This document shows positions 18,534-27,798 of a stretch of 64,000 nucleotides of DNA, in pieces. Origin of the DNA: Romeriopsis sp046049545 (lineage in GTDB: Bacteria; Cyanobacteriota; Cyanobacteriia; Leptolyngbyales; Leptolyngbyaceae); contig JBJORF010000003.1 of NCBI GenBank assembly GCA_046049545.1, forward strand, positions 19,260-83,259, in the 5' to 3' direction. Made by a program: the position numbers and the translations under genes. The notes beneath the pieces were generated by a model. The model ran no database searches, was not told where the DNA came from, and worked only from the letters and a program-made list of their open reading frames with translations. The first letter of the stretch is position 1; every line of letters starts with the position of its first letter.

Positions 18534-20795
18534 CTAGGTTGGCATGGCGGTTAGTGGTTCGCGGGCAATGTAGTCGCGGTTGTAGTCCGTATGGTGGTAG
18601 GTTTCCGGTTCCAGTACGGCACTGTTGATCACCAGGCCAAATACCGTTTGCCCCGAGCGATCGAGCAGTTCCTTTGCGGCCTTCGCCGATTGGGTCGGCA
18701 ATAATCCTGGTCGTGCCACTAAGAGAATCCCCTGGGCTAAGCGACCAAGGGTCAATGCCTCCGCCTCAACCATCAAGGGCGGTGCGTCAATGATCACGAG
18801 GTCATAGACGGTTTCCAAGCCCCGAATCAGTTTGGCCATGCGATGGGAATCAAGGATTGCCAGGGGATTGGGTGGCATTACGCCCGCTGATAGGAGATCT
18901 AAGTTGGGCATGGCGGGACGCACCACTTGGCGTAGAGGGACATGCCCTGCGATCAGATCACTGAGCCCTGCTTCCGGTTCCCGCTGCCAAATATTGTGCT
19001 GGGTGGGGTGATGGAGGTCGGCATCGATCAACAGCACGCGGCGACCCAGTTGGGCCATGGTGGCGGCGAGGTTGGCGGCGACGGTGGATTTGCCTTCCTT
19101 GGGGATGGCGCTGGTGACGACGACGCTGCGCAGGCTGGAATCGACGTTGATAAATCGCAGGTTGGCTTGGAGCATGCGATAGGCGGCCCCGACGATCGAG
19201 CGGGGCATGTCCTTGGCGGGCAATTGCGGTACGAGTCCAAGTTGTCGCTTGGCCTGACGCGGATTCCCAAAAAATGGAATGGTGCCGAGACAGCTATAAC
19301 CGAAGACTTCCTTGGCTTCCTTGACGGTTTTGATCGAGCGATCGGCGAGTTCACAGCCGAGCACGGCAGCACTGGCGAGGAGGCTACCGAGTAATACGCC
19401 GAGGCCGACGAACATTACTTTGCCACTGCCGGATGGTTTATCGCTCGGGATGGCAGACTCGATGATGTTGGCGGTGCCGACGGTTTGGCGCTCGATCAGT
19501 TGGCTTTCCTGGAAGCGCTGGGAGAGTCCGGCGTAGGTGGTCTGGGCGACATCGAGTCGCCGTTGCAGATCGCGCTGCTGTTGTTCGAGCTGCGGCAATT
19601 GTTGCAGGCGGCCCTTGTAGGCGGCTTGGGCTTGCAGCAGCGATTGGAGCCGATCGCGCAGACTGCGGCGGGCCATGTCGGCGTTGAGATAGTCTTTGAC
19701 CAGGGTTTGTTTGGCTTCGCCGAGGGAGACTTGCTGGAGATCGCCGGGGATGCTGTTGTTCACGGTTTGGGCCATGCGCTGTTCCAGCAGTTGGCGCAGG
19801 GTGGCTTCTTTGCGTTTGAGTTCGGCGGTGCGGGGATGGTTGTCTTTGTAGCGGGTCAGCTCCTGTTGCAGCTGGCTTTGGCTGTCATACCACTGATTCA
19901 CCGCCTGCTGTACGCCGGGGGACTGGCTGAGGGCGCTGGCGGCGAGGGCCTGTTCGGGATCCATGGCGAGTTTGCCTTGCAGGTGCCCGTAGCGGGCGTT
20001 GGCTTCGCTCAGTTCCGTGTTGGTTTGGGTGATTTGGTTGCCGAGGGCGTTGAGGGTGTTGGTGACGGATTGCTGTTCGCCGCTGAGGTCGGCGATTTGG
20101 TTGCGTTCTTTGAAGTCCCGGAGGCGGGCATCGAGGCGCTGAACGTTGGCTTCGGCTTTTGGCAGTTCCTGGGCGACAAATTCACGGGCGGCGCGGGCTT
20201 CTGAGCGGGTGGTGGCAATATTCGTCTTGATATATTCCTGAAGCAATTGGTTGATCACCTGGGCGGCGCGATCGGCGTTGCGATCGCTGTAGGTAACTTT
20301 GAGCACATCCGCGCCGGGGACTTCCTTGACTTTAATTTCTTTGGCCAGATCAGTGGCTTTGATCGGTTTGCCTGTTTGGTCTTGGAGGTTGAGGGCGGCG
20401 ATCGTGCGATCAAGCACTGGCCGCGACAAAATATTTTCGGTTTCGGTGCGCAGGGGGCTATTTTGCTGGGTGAGGGCCGAGAGACTGCCGAGGCTGCCGG
20501 GACTGCTGGTGCTGGCAATTTCCGGTTTAGCGAGGCTGGTGAGGGCGGGCAGGCGGTTGCTACGAAAGACGACTTTGCTGCTGGCCGTGTAGGTGGGTTT
20601 CTGTTGGCTGGCCAGGGCGGTGGCTGCGAGGGCAGTGGTGGCAAAAACCGTCAATGCTGGCTTCCAGCGCCGCTTCAAGACGAGGGTATATTGCTGAAGG
20701 TCGATCGGTTCGAGGCTAGAACTGACTAGAGCGGGGGCATTGCTGCTGATTGCCGACGTTGTCATGGCCGCGTTGGTCGAAGAATTTGAGGGCAT
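18534..20795 (-). CDS. Wzc-type polysaccharide co-polymerase and tyrosine autokinase
   Basis: About 753 residues. It controls chain length and export of surface polysaccharide at the inner membrane. A Wzz domain with a first helix (about residues 47-65), a long periplasmic coiled coil, and a second helix (VMFVGLGVLLGSLLASAAVLG) lead to a BY-kinase domain with Walker A SAIPKEGKST (562-571), Walker A' LLIDADL (588-594) and Walker B LVIIDAPP. The C-terminus has a tyrosine cluster (YHHTDYNRDY) for autophosphorylation. Both halves are in one chain, as in proteobacterial Wzc. The ATG at 20795 has AGGAG 11 bases upstream. It is the last gene of the minus-strand polysaccharide operon. Confidence 0.93.
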   Translation of the reverse strand: MPSNSSTNAAMTTSAISSNAPALVSSSLEPIDLQQYTLVLKRRWKPALTVFATTALAATALASQQKPTYTASSKVVFRSNRLPALTSLAKPEIASTSSPGSLGSLSALTQQNSPLRTETENILSRPVLDRTIAALNLQDQTGKPIKATDLAKEIKVKEVPGADVLKVTYSDRNADRAAQVINQLLQEYIKTNIATTRSEARAAREFVAQELPKAEANVQRLDARLRDFKERNQIADLSGEQQSVTNTLNALGNQITQTNTELSEANARYGHLQGKLAMDPEQALAASALSQSPGVQQAVNQWYDSQSQLQQELTRYKDNHPRTAELKRKEATLRQLLEQRMAQTVNNSIPGDLQQVSLGEAKQTLVKDYLNADMARRSLRDRLQSLLQAQAAYKGRLQQLPQLEQQQRDLQRRLDVAQTTYAGLSQRFQESQLIERQTVGTANIIESAIPSDKPSGSGKVMFVGLGVLLGSLLASAAVLGCELADRSIKTVKEAKEVFGYSCLGTIPFFGNPRQAKRQLGLVPQLPAKDMPRSIVGAAYRMLQANLRFINVDSSLRSVVVTSAIPKEGKSTVAANLAATMAQLGRRVLLIDADLHHPTQHNIWQREPEAGLSDLIAGHVPLRQVVRPAMPNLDLLSAGVMPPNPLAILDSHRMAKLIRGLETVYDLVIIDAPPLMVEAEALTLGRLAQGILLVARPGLLPTQSAKAAKELLDRSGQTVFGLVINSAVLEPETYHHTDYNRDYIAREPLTAMPT

Positions 20796-21014
20796 AGTTG
20801 ACGGATCTCCTGAAAGAACTGCACGGCGACGCGATGCGGTGCAGTTGGGTGGCAAAGGGCCAGTGAATGCAACCCGCGAACGGGAGTTCCTTCATTAAAC
20901 CGAAGATGTTCCGTCGCTGTGTATGCCCTAGGAAAGAGATTCGGGGCAGCACGAGTGGATTTTCCTCACGCTGCCCCGAAGGCGATGACCCTAGACCGGA
21001 TGATGATGCATCGG

Positions 21015-21689
21015 CTAGTAGGCACCATGGCCGCTGATCACGACGCTGAGCGTCTGAAGAATCAACCGCAGGTCATAGAGCACCGTCCAGCGTTCCTGAT
21101 AGCGCAAATCTAATTCCACCACTTGCTCAAAGTCCAACACTGCCGATCGACCATGCACCTGCCATTCCCCGGTAATGCCCGGTTTGACATCGAGACGATT
21201 CCAATGGTGGGGTGCGTAGCGCCGGACTTCGTCGCGGGTGGGTGGCCGCGTGCCGACGAGGCTCATTTCGCCAACCAGGACATTCCAGAATTGCGGAAAC
21301 TCATCCAGGCTGGTCTTCCGCAGGAAGCGGCCCACCCGGGTAATCCGGGGGTCCTGGCGATTTTTAAAGATTAAGCCGTTGGCTTCATTCGGCACCAAAT
21401 GCTTAATTTCGTCGGCGTTGGTGACCATGGAGCGGAATTTCCGAATGTGGAAAATGCGGCCATGGAGACCGTAGCGTTCTTGGCTGTAGAAAATCGGGCC
21501 GCGACTATCGAGGCGGATGACAATTACCAGCGGAATAAAAATGATCGCCAATACCAGTAATCCGATCAGGCTGCCAATCAGGTCAATGCTACGCTTGAGC
21601 CACGATCGCGTCGAGGGATGAAATCGATGTTGAACGCGATATGGCGCTGAAGTATGGGGCATGGAATAGGTTCGCTCCGGCGCTTTCAT
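21015..21689 (-). CDS. Priming sugar-phosphate transferase (undecaprenyl-P, WbaP/WcaJ type)
   Basis: Transfers the first sugar-1-phosphate to undecaprenyl phosphate at the membrane. The 224-residue protein has the family layout: basic N-terminus, one hydrophobic hairpin (SLIGLLVLAIIFIPLVIVI), then the cytoplasmic catalytic part RLDSRGPIFYSQERYG, IRKFRSMVTNADE, KTSLDEFPQFWNVL, MSLVGTRPP and PGITGEWQVHGRS. It lies 219 bases upstream of the Wzc-type gene. The sugar specificity cannot be read from the sequence. A second ATG nine codons in is a possible alternative start. Confidence 0.93.
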   Translation of the reverse strand: MKAPERTYSMPHTSAPYRVQHRFHPSTRSWLKRSIDLIGSLIGLLVLAIIFIPLVIVIRLDSRGPIFYSQERYGLHGRIFHIRKFRSMVTNADEIKHLVPNEANGLIFKNRQDPRITRVGRFLRKTSLDEFPQFWNVLVGEMSLVGTRPPTRDEVRRYAPHHWNRLDVKPGITGEWQVHGRSAVLDFEQVVELDLRYQERWTVLYDLRLILQTLSVVISGHGAY

Positions 21690-22109
21690 AAATTCAGGTC
21701 ACCTGTTGCAGTTCGGTTAGGCTGAAGTAGCGCCAGCTCGGGCTACTCAGATAATCATGGGCGTGGGTTAAGATGCAAATCTGGGGCGATCACGGGCAAA
21801 ATTCGCTCCATGCCCGTCGGCTAGGCAACCGTCGATCGTGGGATGTCTCTATTAAAAACAGTCTCTTGGTAAACAACAAGGCACCCCAAGGCCGAAAAAT
21901 GACTGCCTGTAGCTGTGTCTTCTGGTGCGTTTCCTGCCGCTGAATTTCTATCACAAGAGAGAGCCTGACTATGACGTGAGATAGACGGAGCGGTGGGTGG
22001 GACGGTGGCGATCGCCGTAATCAGCGGCACTTTGCCGGAACTTGACGATTGGCCTCACAATGTTGCGATTCGGCACTCTGTCGTGCGACTACTGGGTGCC
22101 GTCTACGGG
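21690..22109. other. Internal operon gap (420 bases) with no recognised element
   Basis: It lies between the deacetylase and sugar-transferase genes. I saw no ORF with family similarity, no tRNA, and no riboswitch pattern I could name. It may carry an internal promoter. Confidence 0.5.
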
Positions 22110-23093
22110 TTAAGGCAGGGCGATCGCGCTGGGTGTTTTCAGCGGGACGCGCTTGGCTTGATCCAGTAAGTCCGCATGTTCTTCCATGGTCACGAGGGTA
22201 AAGGCGCGATCCAGGGTGCGAAGTACGTAGCGCAGAAACTGCAACTTACGGGCCACGGGTTGATCCATCGCGGGGAAGAAGGCCATTTCGGGAATGTTGT
22301 CATCGACCCCCATAAAGTCGAGGGGATGGAGCAGCAGGGAGAGCTGTACTCCCGTCAGCTTGCACATCATGATTGAGAAATGTAGGTAGAGCTTGGCGAT
22401 CGGCACGGAAAAGGTGCTGAGGTAGAGCAAGTAGCTGACATGGATCGGGATTTTGATCCAGGGCATGGTGGTGACGGGAATTTCCAGTAGTGACCCGGTG
22501 TGGGTTTGCAAGCGGTAGGGTTTCAGGGGGCGCAGACCGTCGCGAAATTTGCCGAATAGGTAATCGCGCTTGGCCAGTTCTGCTTTGTCCAGTTTGCTGG
22601 TCATGAAATAATACATCCGCGCCAACGGCCCCAGAAAGGTGGGGAAGGTCGAAGCATCGCAGGCATAATTGCGCCGCGCCAATACGGTTAAAACCGTACG
22701 CGATAGGCTAAAACCGGGGCCGCGAAAACAGCGGGGCCGTTGACCCGTGGCCTGCTCGATCGCCGTTTCGGCCCGATCGATTTCGGTTTCGAGTTCGGCT
22801 TCGCTGTACAGATGCAGCCACGGCTCATGGCGGAAGGAATGATTCCCCACCTCATGGCCCGCTGCCGTAATTTGGCGCAGGGCGGCGTGATTTTTCGGCA
22901 GGGCAGCATCTTGGCCGACGATGAAAAAGGTGATTTTGAGTTTGGCATCATCGAGGACTTCCAGCACTCGCGGCACCACCAGATCAAAGTAGGAAGGATA
23001 ATCTTCCCAACCCGCATCACCGTGGGTTTTCATGTAGGACCACTGGTTGTCGAGATCGAGGGAAAGACTGGCGACCGGTTTTGGTTTAGACAT
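22110..23093 (-). CDS. Polysaccharide deacetylase (NodB-homology)
   Basis: About 327 residues. It removes N- or O-acetyl groups from a polysaccharide or its lipid-linked precursor. Motif 1 is SLDLDNQWSY (the two Asp), motif 2 is HEVGNHSFRHEPW (metal-binding HxxxH), and motif 3 is RCFRGPGFS. There is no signal peptide, which favours action in the cytoplasm or on a precursor (inference). The C-terminal half (HVSYLLYLSTFSVPIAKLYL) is hydrophobic. ATG 23093 is used; the frame also has a TTG two codons upstream. It is part of the polysaccharide operon, after the FAD enzyme. Confidence 0.9.
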   Translation of the reverse strand: MSKPKPVASLSLDLDNQWSYMKTHGDAGWEDYPSYFDLVVPRVLEVLDDAKLKITFFIVGQDAALPKNHAALRQITAAGHEVGNHSFRHEPWLHLYSEAELETEIDRAETAIEQATGQRPRCFRGPGFSLSRTVLTVLARRNYACDASTFPTFLGPLARMYYFMTSKLDKAELAKRDYLFGKFRDGLRPLKPYRLQTHTGSLLEIPVTTMPWIKIPIHVSYLLYLSTFSVPIAKLYLHFSIMMCKLTGVQLSLLLHPLDFMGVDDNIPEMAFFPAMDQPVARKLQFLRYVLRTLDRAFTLVTMEEHADLLDQAKRVPLKTPSAIALP

Positions 23094-23148
23094 AGACAAT
23101 CGGTGAATAAATTTGGGGGTAGATGATCCAGACGCAATGGCCTAGGCA

Positions 23149-24486
23149 CTAGACTGTCAAGGGAACCGCGTTCGCCGTGTGACGTTCGGGTAATTCCGCC
23201 GCAGCGGTTTCGGCCAGTTGAACGCATTCGTTGACGTTCAGGGTGCCGTTGTTGATTAATGCGGAGTTAATGATGTGGACACCGGGAAGGGAAGTCTGAC
23301 GCGGGGGCAGATTTTGGGAATAATTCAGATTCGTAATCGCAAACACGCGCCGCACGCGGGAGAGCTTAAAGGTCAGTACATCACTGCGATCGAATTTCGG
23401 ATACATCTGGACTAAGGCCGAAATAAATCGCTCTTCGATCGCGGCATCGCTTTCGTCAAACATCGGATCATCGATCGGCACATACTTCGGTAAATAAACC
23501 AAATTGCGCCCGCCGAATTCGGCTTTGTTGACCAGCGCCGTCATTTCAATTACGCCTGTAAACGGTACCCAAGTGTCGGTGATGTTGGTGACGTAGAACG
23601 GCGAAAGCGGCTGTTTCAACAGTAACGAGGCACAAATAATCCCTTGGTATTCGATGTTTTCGAGGCGATCGCGCTCCCAGGGTTGCAGCTGCGGACAGAC
23701 CTTTGCGGCCACCCCCGCTGCCATGGTCAAGACGACTTGATCAAATTTTTCGGTGTAACCATTGTCAAACGTCAAGCTGACGGGTTGGCCGTCGGTGGAC
23801 TGCACGTTGCTGATCGCGTGACTCGGTTTGAGCGTCACACCGTTCTGTTCGAGCACTTCGGTAAACCGATCGAGCATCCGCGCATAGCCACCGGGCAAGT
23901 AGCCAAACATTTCTTTTTTCAGCCCCGTGCGGCGGGCGGCATACATCCGCGCAATAATCGCCCAAATAAAGGAAGCCGAAGCCTTGTTGTAGTTATCCCC
24001 GAGTTTCGATCGCAGCAGCGGTAACCAGATTTTTTGGAAGGCGCGCTTGCCGGAGAGTTTTTGCAGCCAATCAACGGCGGTGAGGGTTTCGAGTTTCTGC
24101 CAGTTGTTGATTTTGGAAGCGTAAGAAATGGTCAGGCCGAGGCGAATTTTATCGAGGAATTTCATGCCGGGAAAGCGCAGAAATTCGATCGTATTCGAGA
24201 CGGAAAACAGTTTGCCATCGCTGAAGAAACCCGTTTTCGTTTCAACCCACTGCATATCGCGATCGAGATCCAGCTCTTGTAACACCTGCCGAATCCGCAT
24301 ATCGGACAGCAGGGTGACATGGTAGTGGCGATCCCAGACTACATCGTCCAACTGCCAAGCATCAGCCAGTCCGCCAAAGTGGTCAGCGGCCTCATAGAGG
24401 GTCACGGCACGGCCTTGCTGGGCGAGTCGGAGGGCGAGGGTCATTCCCAGCACACCACCACCGACGATTGCAATACGTTCTGTCAT
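23149..24486 (-). CDS. FAD-dependent oxidoreductase (amine-oxidase-like), polysaccharide operon
   Basis: A 445-residue flavoprotein. The N-terminal dinucleotide-binding motif is IAIVGGGVLGMTLALRLAQQ, followed by the flavin-contact glutamate-type segment LYEAADHFGGLADAW. This fits the protoporphyrinogen-oxidase/UDP-galactopyranose-mutase-like group often annotated only as NAD(P)/FAD-dependent oxidoreductase in exopolysaccharide loci. The substrate is not known. It sits between the acetyltransferase and deacetylase genes with short gaps (98 and 55 bases), so it is part of the operon. It could desaturate, isomerise or oxidise a sugar intermediate (inference). Confidence 0.85.
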   Translation of the reverse strand: MTERIAIVGGGVLGMTLALRLAQQGRAVTLYEAADHFGGLADAWQLDDVVWDRHYHVTLLSDMRIRQVLQELDLDRDMQWVETKTGFFSDGKLFSVSNTIEFLRFPGMKFLDKIRLGLTISYASKINNWQKLETLTAVDWLQKLSGKRAFQKIWLPLLRSKLGDNYNKASASFIWAIIARMYAARRTGLKKEMFGYLPGGYARMLDRFTEVLEQNGVTLKPSHAISNVQSTDGQPVSLTFDNGYTEKFDQVVLTMAAGVAAKVCPQLQPWERDRLENIEYQGIICASLLLKQPLSPFYVTNITDTWVPFTGVIEMTALVNKAEFGGRNLVYLPKYVPIDDPMFDESDAAIEERFISALVQMYPKFDRSDVLTFKLSRVRRVFAITNLNYSQNLPPRQTSLPGVHIINSALINNGTLNVNECVQLAETAAAELPERHTANAVPLTV

Positions 24487-24584
24487 GGGTCGATTTCTTT
24501 TCTAAAACAAAGGACAACTGAACTGAAAACTGCGGGTGGTGATGTGTTGCCTGACGGAATGCGATTGGCCTGTATGTGATTGGC

Positions 24585-25211
24585 TTAACTGGGCGGTGTC
24601 AGTTCTTCTACCTGGCCGGCTTCAATGTGGTACTTGAGGCCACAACTGGGACAAGCGATCGCTCCGGTAAAGGCGGCTGGCCCGTCGGGGAAGCGGGTCA
24701 ACATTTGACCACAGCGGCAGACTGCCCCGACGGACTTGGCGGGGTGCCCGATCACCAGATGAAAATCCGGTACTGATTTTGTCACCAGGGAACCCATGCC
24801 CACCATGGCGAATTGCCCGATCGACAGGTCATTACCAATCGTGCAACCTGCGCCGATCGTTGCCCCCCGCTTCACCAAGGTCGGTAGCGTATGCTCATCT
24901 GGCTCAGAACCGCGTAGGGTCTTGAGATCGGGCATCGTGGCGCGGGGAAAGCGATCGTTAGTAAAAATTGTCCCGGCGCTAATCATCACCCCATCTTCGA
25001 TCGTCACCGCGTTGCAGATGTAGACATTGGCGTTGATTTTGACCCGATGGCCGATTTCGACCCCGTAGGCGATGTAGGTTTTGCCGCCGACGATGCACTC
25101 GTCGCCGATCACGGTGTCATGGCGGATGTGGGCGTTATCCCAGACGGAGGTGCCCTCGCCGAGGTGGACGCGATCTTCGATTAAAGCGGTGGGATGAATG
25201 CGGTTAGCCAT
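24585..25211 (-). CDS. Hexapeptide-repeat N-acetyltransferase, WbpD-like
   Basis: About 208 residues with a left-handed beta-helix (isoleucine-rich hexapeptide turns such as IHPTALIEDRVHLGEG and VKINANVYICNAVTIEDGV). The segment ISAGTIFTNDRFPRATMPD is characteristic of UDP-2-acetamido-3-amino-2,3-dideoxy-glucuronate N-acetyltransferases (WbpD/WlbB). The C-terminus adds a zinc-ribbon-like CRCG...CPSC pair, uncommon in the family. ATG 25211 is used because homology starts at MANRIHPTALI; 33 upstream codons are rejected. With the adjacent dehydrogenase and aminotransferase it would make the diacetamido-uronic acid nucleotide sugar. Confidence 0.85.
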   Translation of the reverse strand: MANRIHPTALIEDRVHLGEGTSVWDNAHIRHDTVIGDECIVGGKTYIAYGVEIGHRVKINANVYICNAVTIEDGVMISAGTIFTNDRFPRATMPDLKTLRGSEPDEHTLPTLVKRGATIGAGCTIGNDLSIGQFAMVGMGSLVTKSVPDFHLVIGHPAKSVGAVCRCGQMLTRFPDGPAAFTGAIACPSCGLKYHIEAGQVEELTPPS

Positions 25212-25334
25212 GGCTGGAAGTCGGGTGAAGGACAAACAGGGGGTGAACGGAACGGTTACGGTTGGAATGCTCGTGGGCTGAACGATGCCCCGATCGACTG
25301 GCATTGCCACGATCGGGGCATTTGCTACAGACCG

Positions 25335-26336
25335 TTAGGCGATCGTCGCGGCTGATTGCACCGCAGTCCACTGCGTCTGGCGCATGGCGGCGTAGGCGGC
25401 TTCCATCACTTCGACGGAGGCCAAGGCATCTTCGGCGGTGATCAAGAGATTTTCGGTGCCGCGAATCGCGTTGGCAAAGTTCTCGATCTGGCTCTGGAAG
25501 GCTTGCACCTTGTCGTAGCCTTGACCGAAGATCACCCAGTCGGGGCTAGAAGTCTGCTTGTACTTCGATTCTTTCCAGCCGATCGAGAGTGTGCCCTGGG
25601 AACCGTAAATCCGCACGAAGTAGTCGAGATTCTTGTTGATACTCCAGGAGAGATCGACGTTACCCATCACGCCGCCAGCGGTTTTGGCAAAAATTTGCAC
25701 GGTGTCTTCCACCGCCAAACCTTGAATCCGCTTGCCTTCAACGACTTGCACCTGGGCCAAGGGGCCGAGGAAATAGCGCATGATATCGATCGAGTGCGTA
25801 CCGTTATCGATCAGCACGCCGCCGCCGCTAATCGCGGGGTTCGAGTTCCAGCGGTTGGTCATGTCCACGCGGGCGGTGAATGCATTTTCAAACAGTACGA
25901 TTTCGCCGAGGATGCCGGACGCGACCAAGCTCTTGGCCTTGATCATGTCTTCGACGTAGCGGAACTTCGAGGCCATGGTCAGAATCAAACCCTGCTCCTG
26001 GGCGCAGGCAATCATTGCCTTAGCACTCTGGGAGTCCACACTGAGCGGCTTCTCGCACAGGACGTTGATGCCGTTTTCCAAGCAATATTGGGAGATCTCT
26101 AAGTGAGTGGTGGGCGGGGTACAGATGATTACAGCATCCAACTTTTCGGAGCTAATCATTGCTTCGTAGCTGGGATAATGTTCAGCCCCAAGGCGCTCGG
26201 CTAAGGCTTTCGCGGCTTCCACGCGGACATCAGCGACAGCGACCAATTGGCTCGTCGGTGTGCTTTCAAAGGCTTGAGCATAGGCTTGAGCGATGCCGCC
26301 TGCGCCGATCAGACCAAATTTCATCTTGTCAGTCAT
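25335..26336 (-). CDS. Gfo/Idh/MocA-family dehydrogenase, WbpB/WlbA-like
   Basis: A 333-residue NAD-dependent sugar dehydrogenase. The N-terminal Rossmann fold (FGLIGAGGIAQAYAQAF) and the family motif CEKPLS, in NVLCEKPLS, are clear. The C-terminal half has the usual alpha/beta substrate domain (NWRNSNPAISGGG-like segment, DNGTHSIDIMRYFLG). Together with the DegT-type aminotransferase and hexapeptide acetyltransferase next to it, the best reading is oxidation of C3 of a UDP-N-acetylglucuronate, the WbpB/WlbA step. Substrate identity is an inference from context. Confidence 0.88.
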   Translation of the reverse strand: MTDKMKFGLIGAGGIAQAYAQAFESTPTSQLVAVADVRVEAAKALAERLGAEHYPSYEAMISSEKLDAVIICTPPTTHLEISQYCLENGINVLCEKPLSVDSQSAKAMIACAQEQGLILTMASKFRYVEDMIKAKSLVASGILGEIVLFENAFTARVDMTNRWNSNPAISGGGVLIDNGTHSIDIMRYFLGPLAQVQVVEGKRIQGLAVEDTVQIFAKTAGGVMGNVDLSWSINKNLDYFVRIYGSQGTLSIGWKESKYKQTSSPDWVIFGQGYDKVQAFQSQIENFANAIRGTENLLITAEDALASVEVMEAAYAAMRQTQWTAVQSAATIA

Positions 26337-26449
26337 GGTAATTGCTCCGTTAAGGGTGAATTATTGCTAGGGGAGATTGAATCCGCGCCGATCGGCTGCG
26401 GATTCATCTCGGAGTTGGCTTAAAGCGATTTCGTGCTTATCTCGGACGC

Positions 26450-27685
26450 TTATTTAGCCAAGTCCAACGCGACAGCGCGCACGGCCTCAGCGATGTAGTC
26501 AATGTGCGCATCGGTGTAGCGCTCGTTCCAAGGCAGCACCAACACCCACTCCAGGCCGGAGAAGGTACCGGGGAATTTCGCTGGGCTGTAGTCCAGCGCT
26601 TCGGCGGAAGCCAAGGTGAACGGCCAGCCGGAGTTCCCGAAGGTCTTCTTCTCTTCAAAGATGACGCATTGGAAGGCGGGCTTTTGGATGTAGCGCGGGG
26701 CGGAGAAGATGCCCTTCTCTTCCTTCAGGCGCTTGGCCATGCCCACGGCCCCGTCGGGGATGATGTTCTTATCGATGCGCAGCGCGTACTTCCAGTACAC
26801 GTGGGTGCTGTTCGGCGTGTGCTCCGGTGCCAAGATCCCCGGAATGCCTTTAAGTTTCTCGGTTAGCTTGGCGGCACCGCTCTGACGGCTATCAATACAG
26901 CCTTGCAGCTTGTCCAACTGGGCCAACGCCACGGCACCTTGGAGTTCGCACATGCGGTTGTTCAAGGCGATGAAGAAGTGGTCTGGCTGGGCCAGGTTGC
27001 CGTAGTCAAAGCCTTTGTTGACGAATAGGAAAATCCGGTGGGCCAAGGCATCGTCATTGGTCACGACCAAGCCGCCTTCACCGGTGGTGATGTGCTTCCC
27101 TTGCTGCAAGCTGAAGCAGCCGACCGCGCCGAAGGTGCCGACGGGCTTGCCGCCGTGGGTGGCTAAGTAGGATTGGGCACAATCTTCAATCACCGGAATC
27201 CCCCGAGACTCGGCTAGGGCCATGATCTCGGTCATGTTGCAGGGGTTGCCGAAGATGTGGGTCACCACGATCGCTTTGGTCTTTGGGGTGATGCAGCGCG
27301 CGATCGTTTCTGCCGTGACGTTCCAAGTGTTCGGGTCAACATCGGCGAATACCGGAATCGCCCCCTGATAGAGCATCGGGGTCAGACCCCCCATGTCGGT
27401 GATTGAAGTGGTGATGATTTCATCGCCGGGTTCTGGATCAATCGCGGCGATCGCGCAGTGGATTGCGCCGGAGCCGGAAGCGCAGGCGTAGGCGTACTTC
27501 ACACCCAACATCTCGGCAAAGCGCTTCTCTAACTGCTTCACCATCGTCCCCTTGGTGGAAGTCAGGGTGCCACTGCGAATGGCTTCCGCCACCATCAAAA
27601 TTTCTTCTTCGCCTAGGGTACGGCCTGAGGCTTCTTGGTCGGAGGGCAGAGTCATGAATGTCGAACGAATGGGACTTGCAACCAT
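26450..27685 (-). CDS. DegT/DnrJ/EryC1/StrS PLP aminotransferase, WbpE-like
   Basis: A 411-residue sugar aminotransferase. It has PLP-binding signatures of the family: the phosphate-contact turn in ACASGSGAIHCAIAAI, the aspartate in VIEDCAQSYLA, and the Schiff-base lysine in SLQQGKHITTGEGG. It would add an amino group to a 3-keto sugar nucleotide with glutamate as donor, between the dehydrogenase and the acetyltransferase encoded next door. The start ATG at 27685 has a plausible upstream region. The enzyme class is secure; the sugar is inferred from the neighbours. Confidence 0.9.
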   Translation of the reverse strand: MVASPIRSTFMTLPSDQEASGRTLGEEEILMVAEAIRSGTLTSTKGTMVKQLEKRFAEMLGVKYAYACASGSGAIHCAIAAIDPEPGDEIITTSITDMGGLTPMLYQGAIPVFADVDPNTWNVTAETIARCITPKTKAIVVTHIFGNPCNMTEIMALAESRGIPVIEDCAQSYLATHGGKPVGTFGAVGCFSLQQGKHITTGEGGLVVTNDDALAHRIFLFVNKGFDYGNLAQPDHFFIALNNRMCELQGAVALAQLDKLQGCIDSRQSGAAKLTEKLKGIPGILAPEHTPNSTHVYWKYALRIDKNIIPDGAVGMAKRLKEEKGIFSAPRYIQKPAFQCVIFEEKKTFGNSGWPFTLASAEALDYSPAKFPGTFSGLEWVLVLPWNERYTDAHIDYIAEAVRAVALDLAK

Positions 27686-27798
27686 GGATAGCTCCTAAAA
27701 AATAAATAAACTTGCAAATGGATTGGAACTGAATTGGCACTGGATTTGAAGCATCCAGTCTTGAGAAAATCAACTCGCCACTGCGTCAAATCACCTGT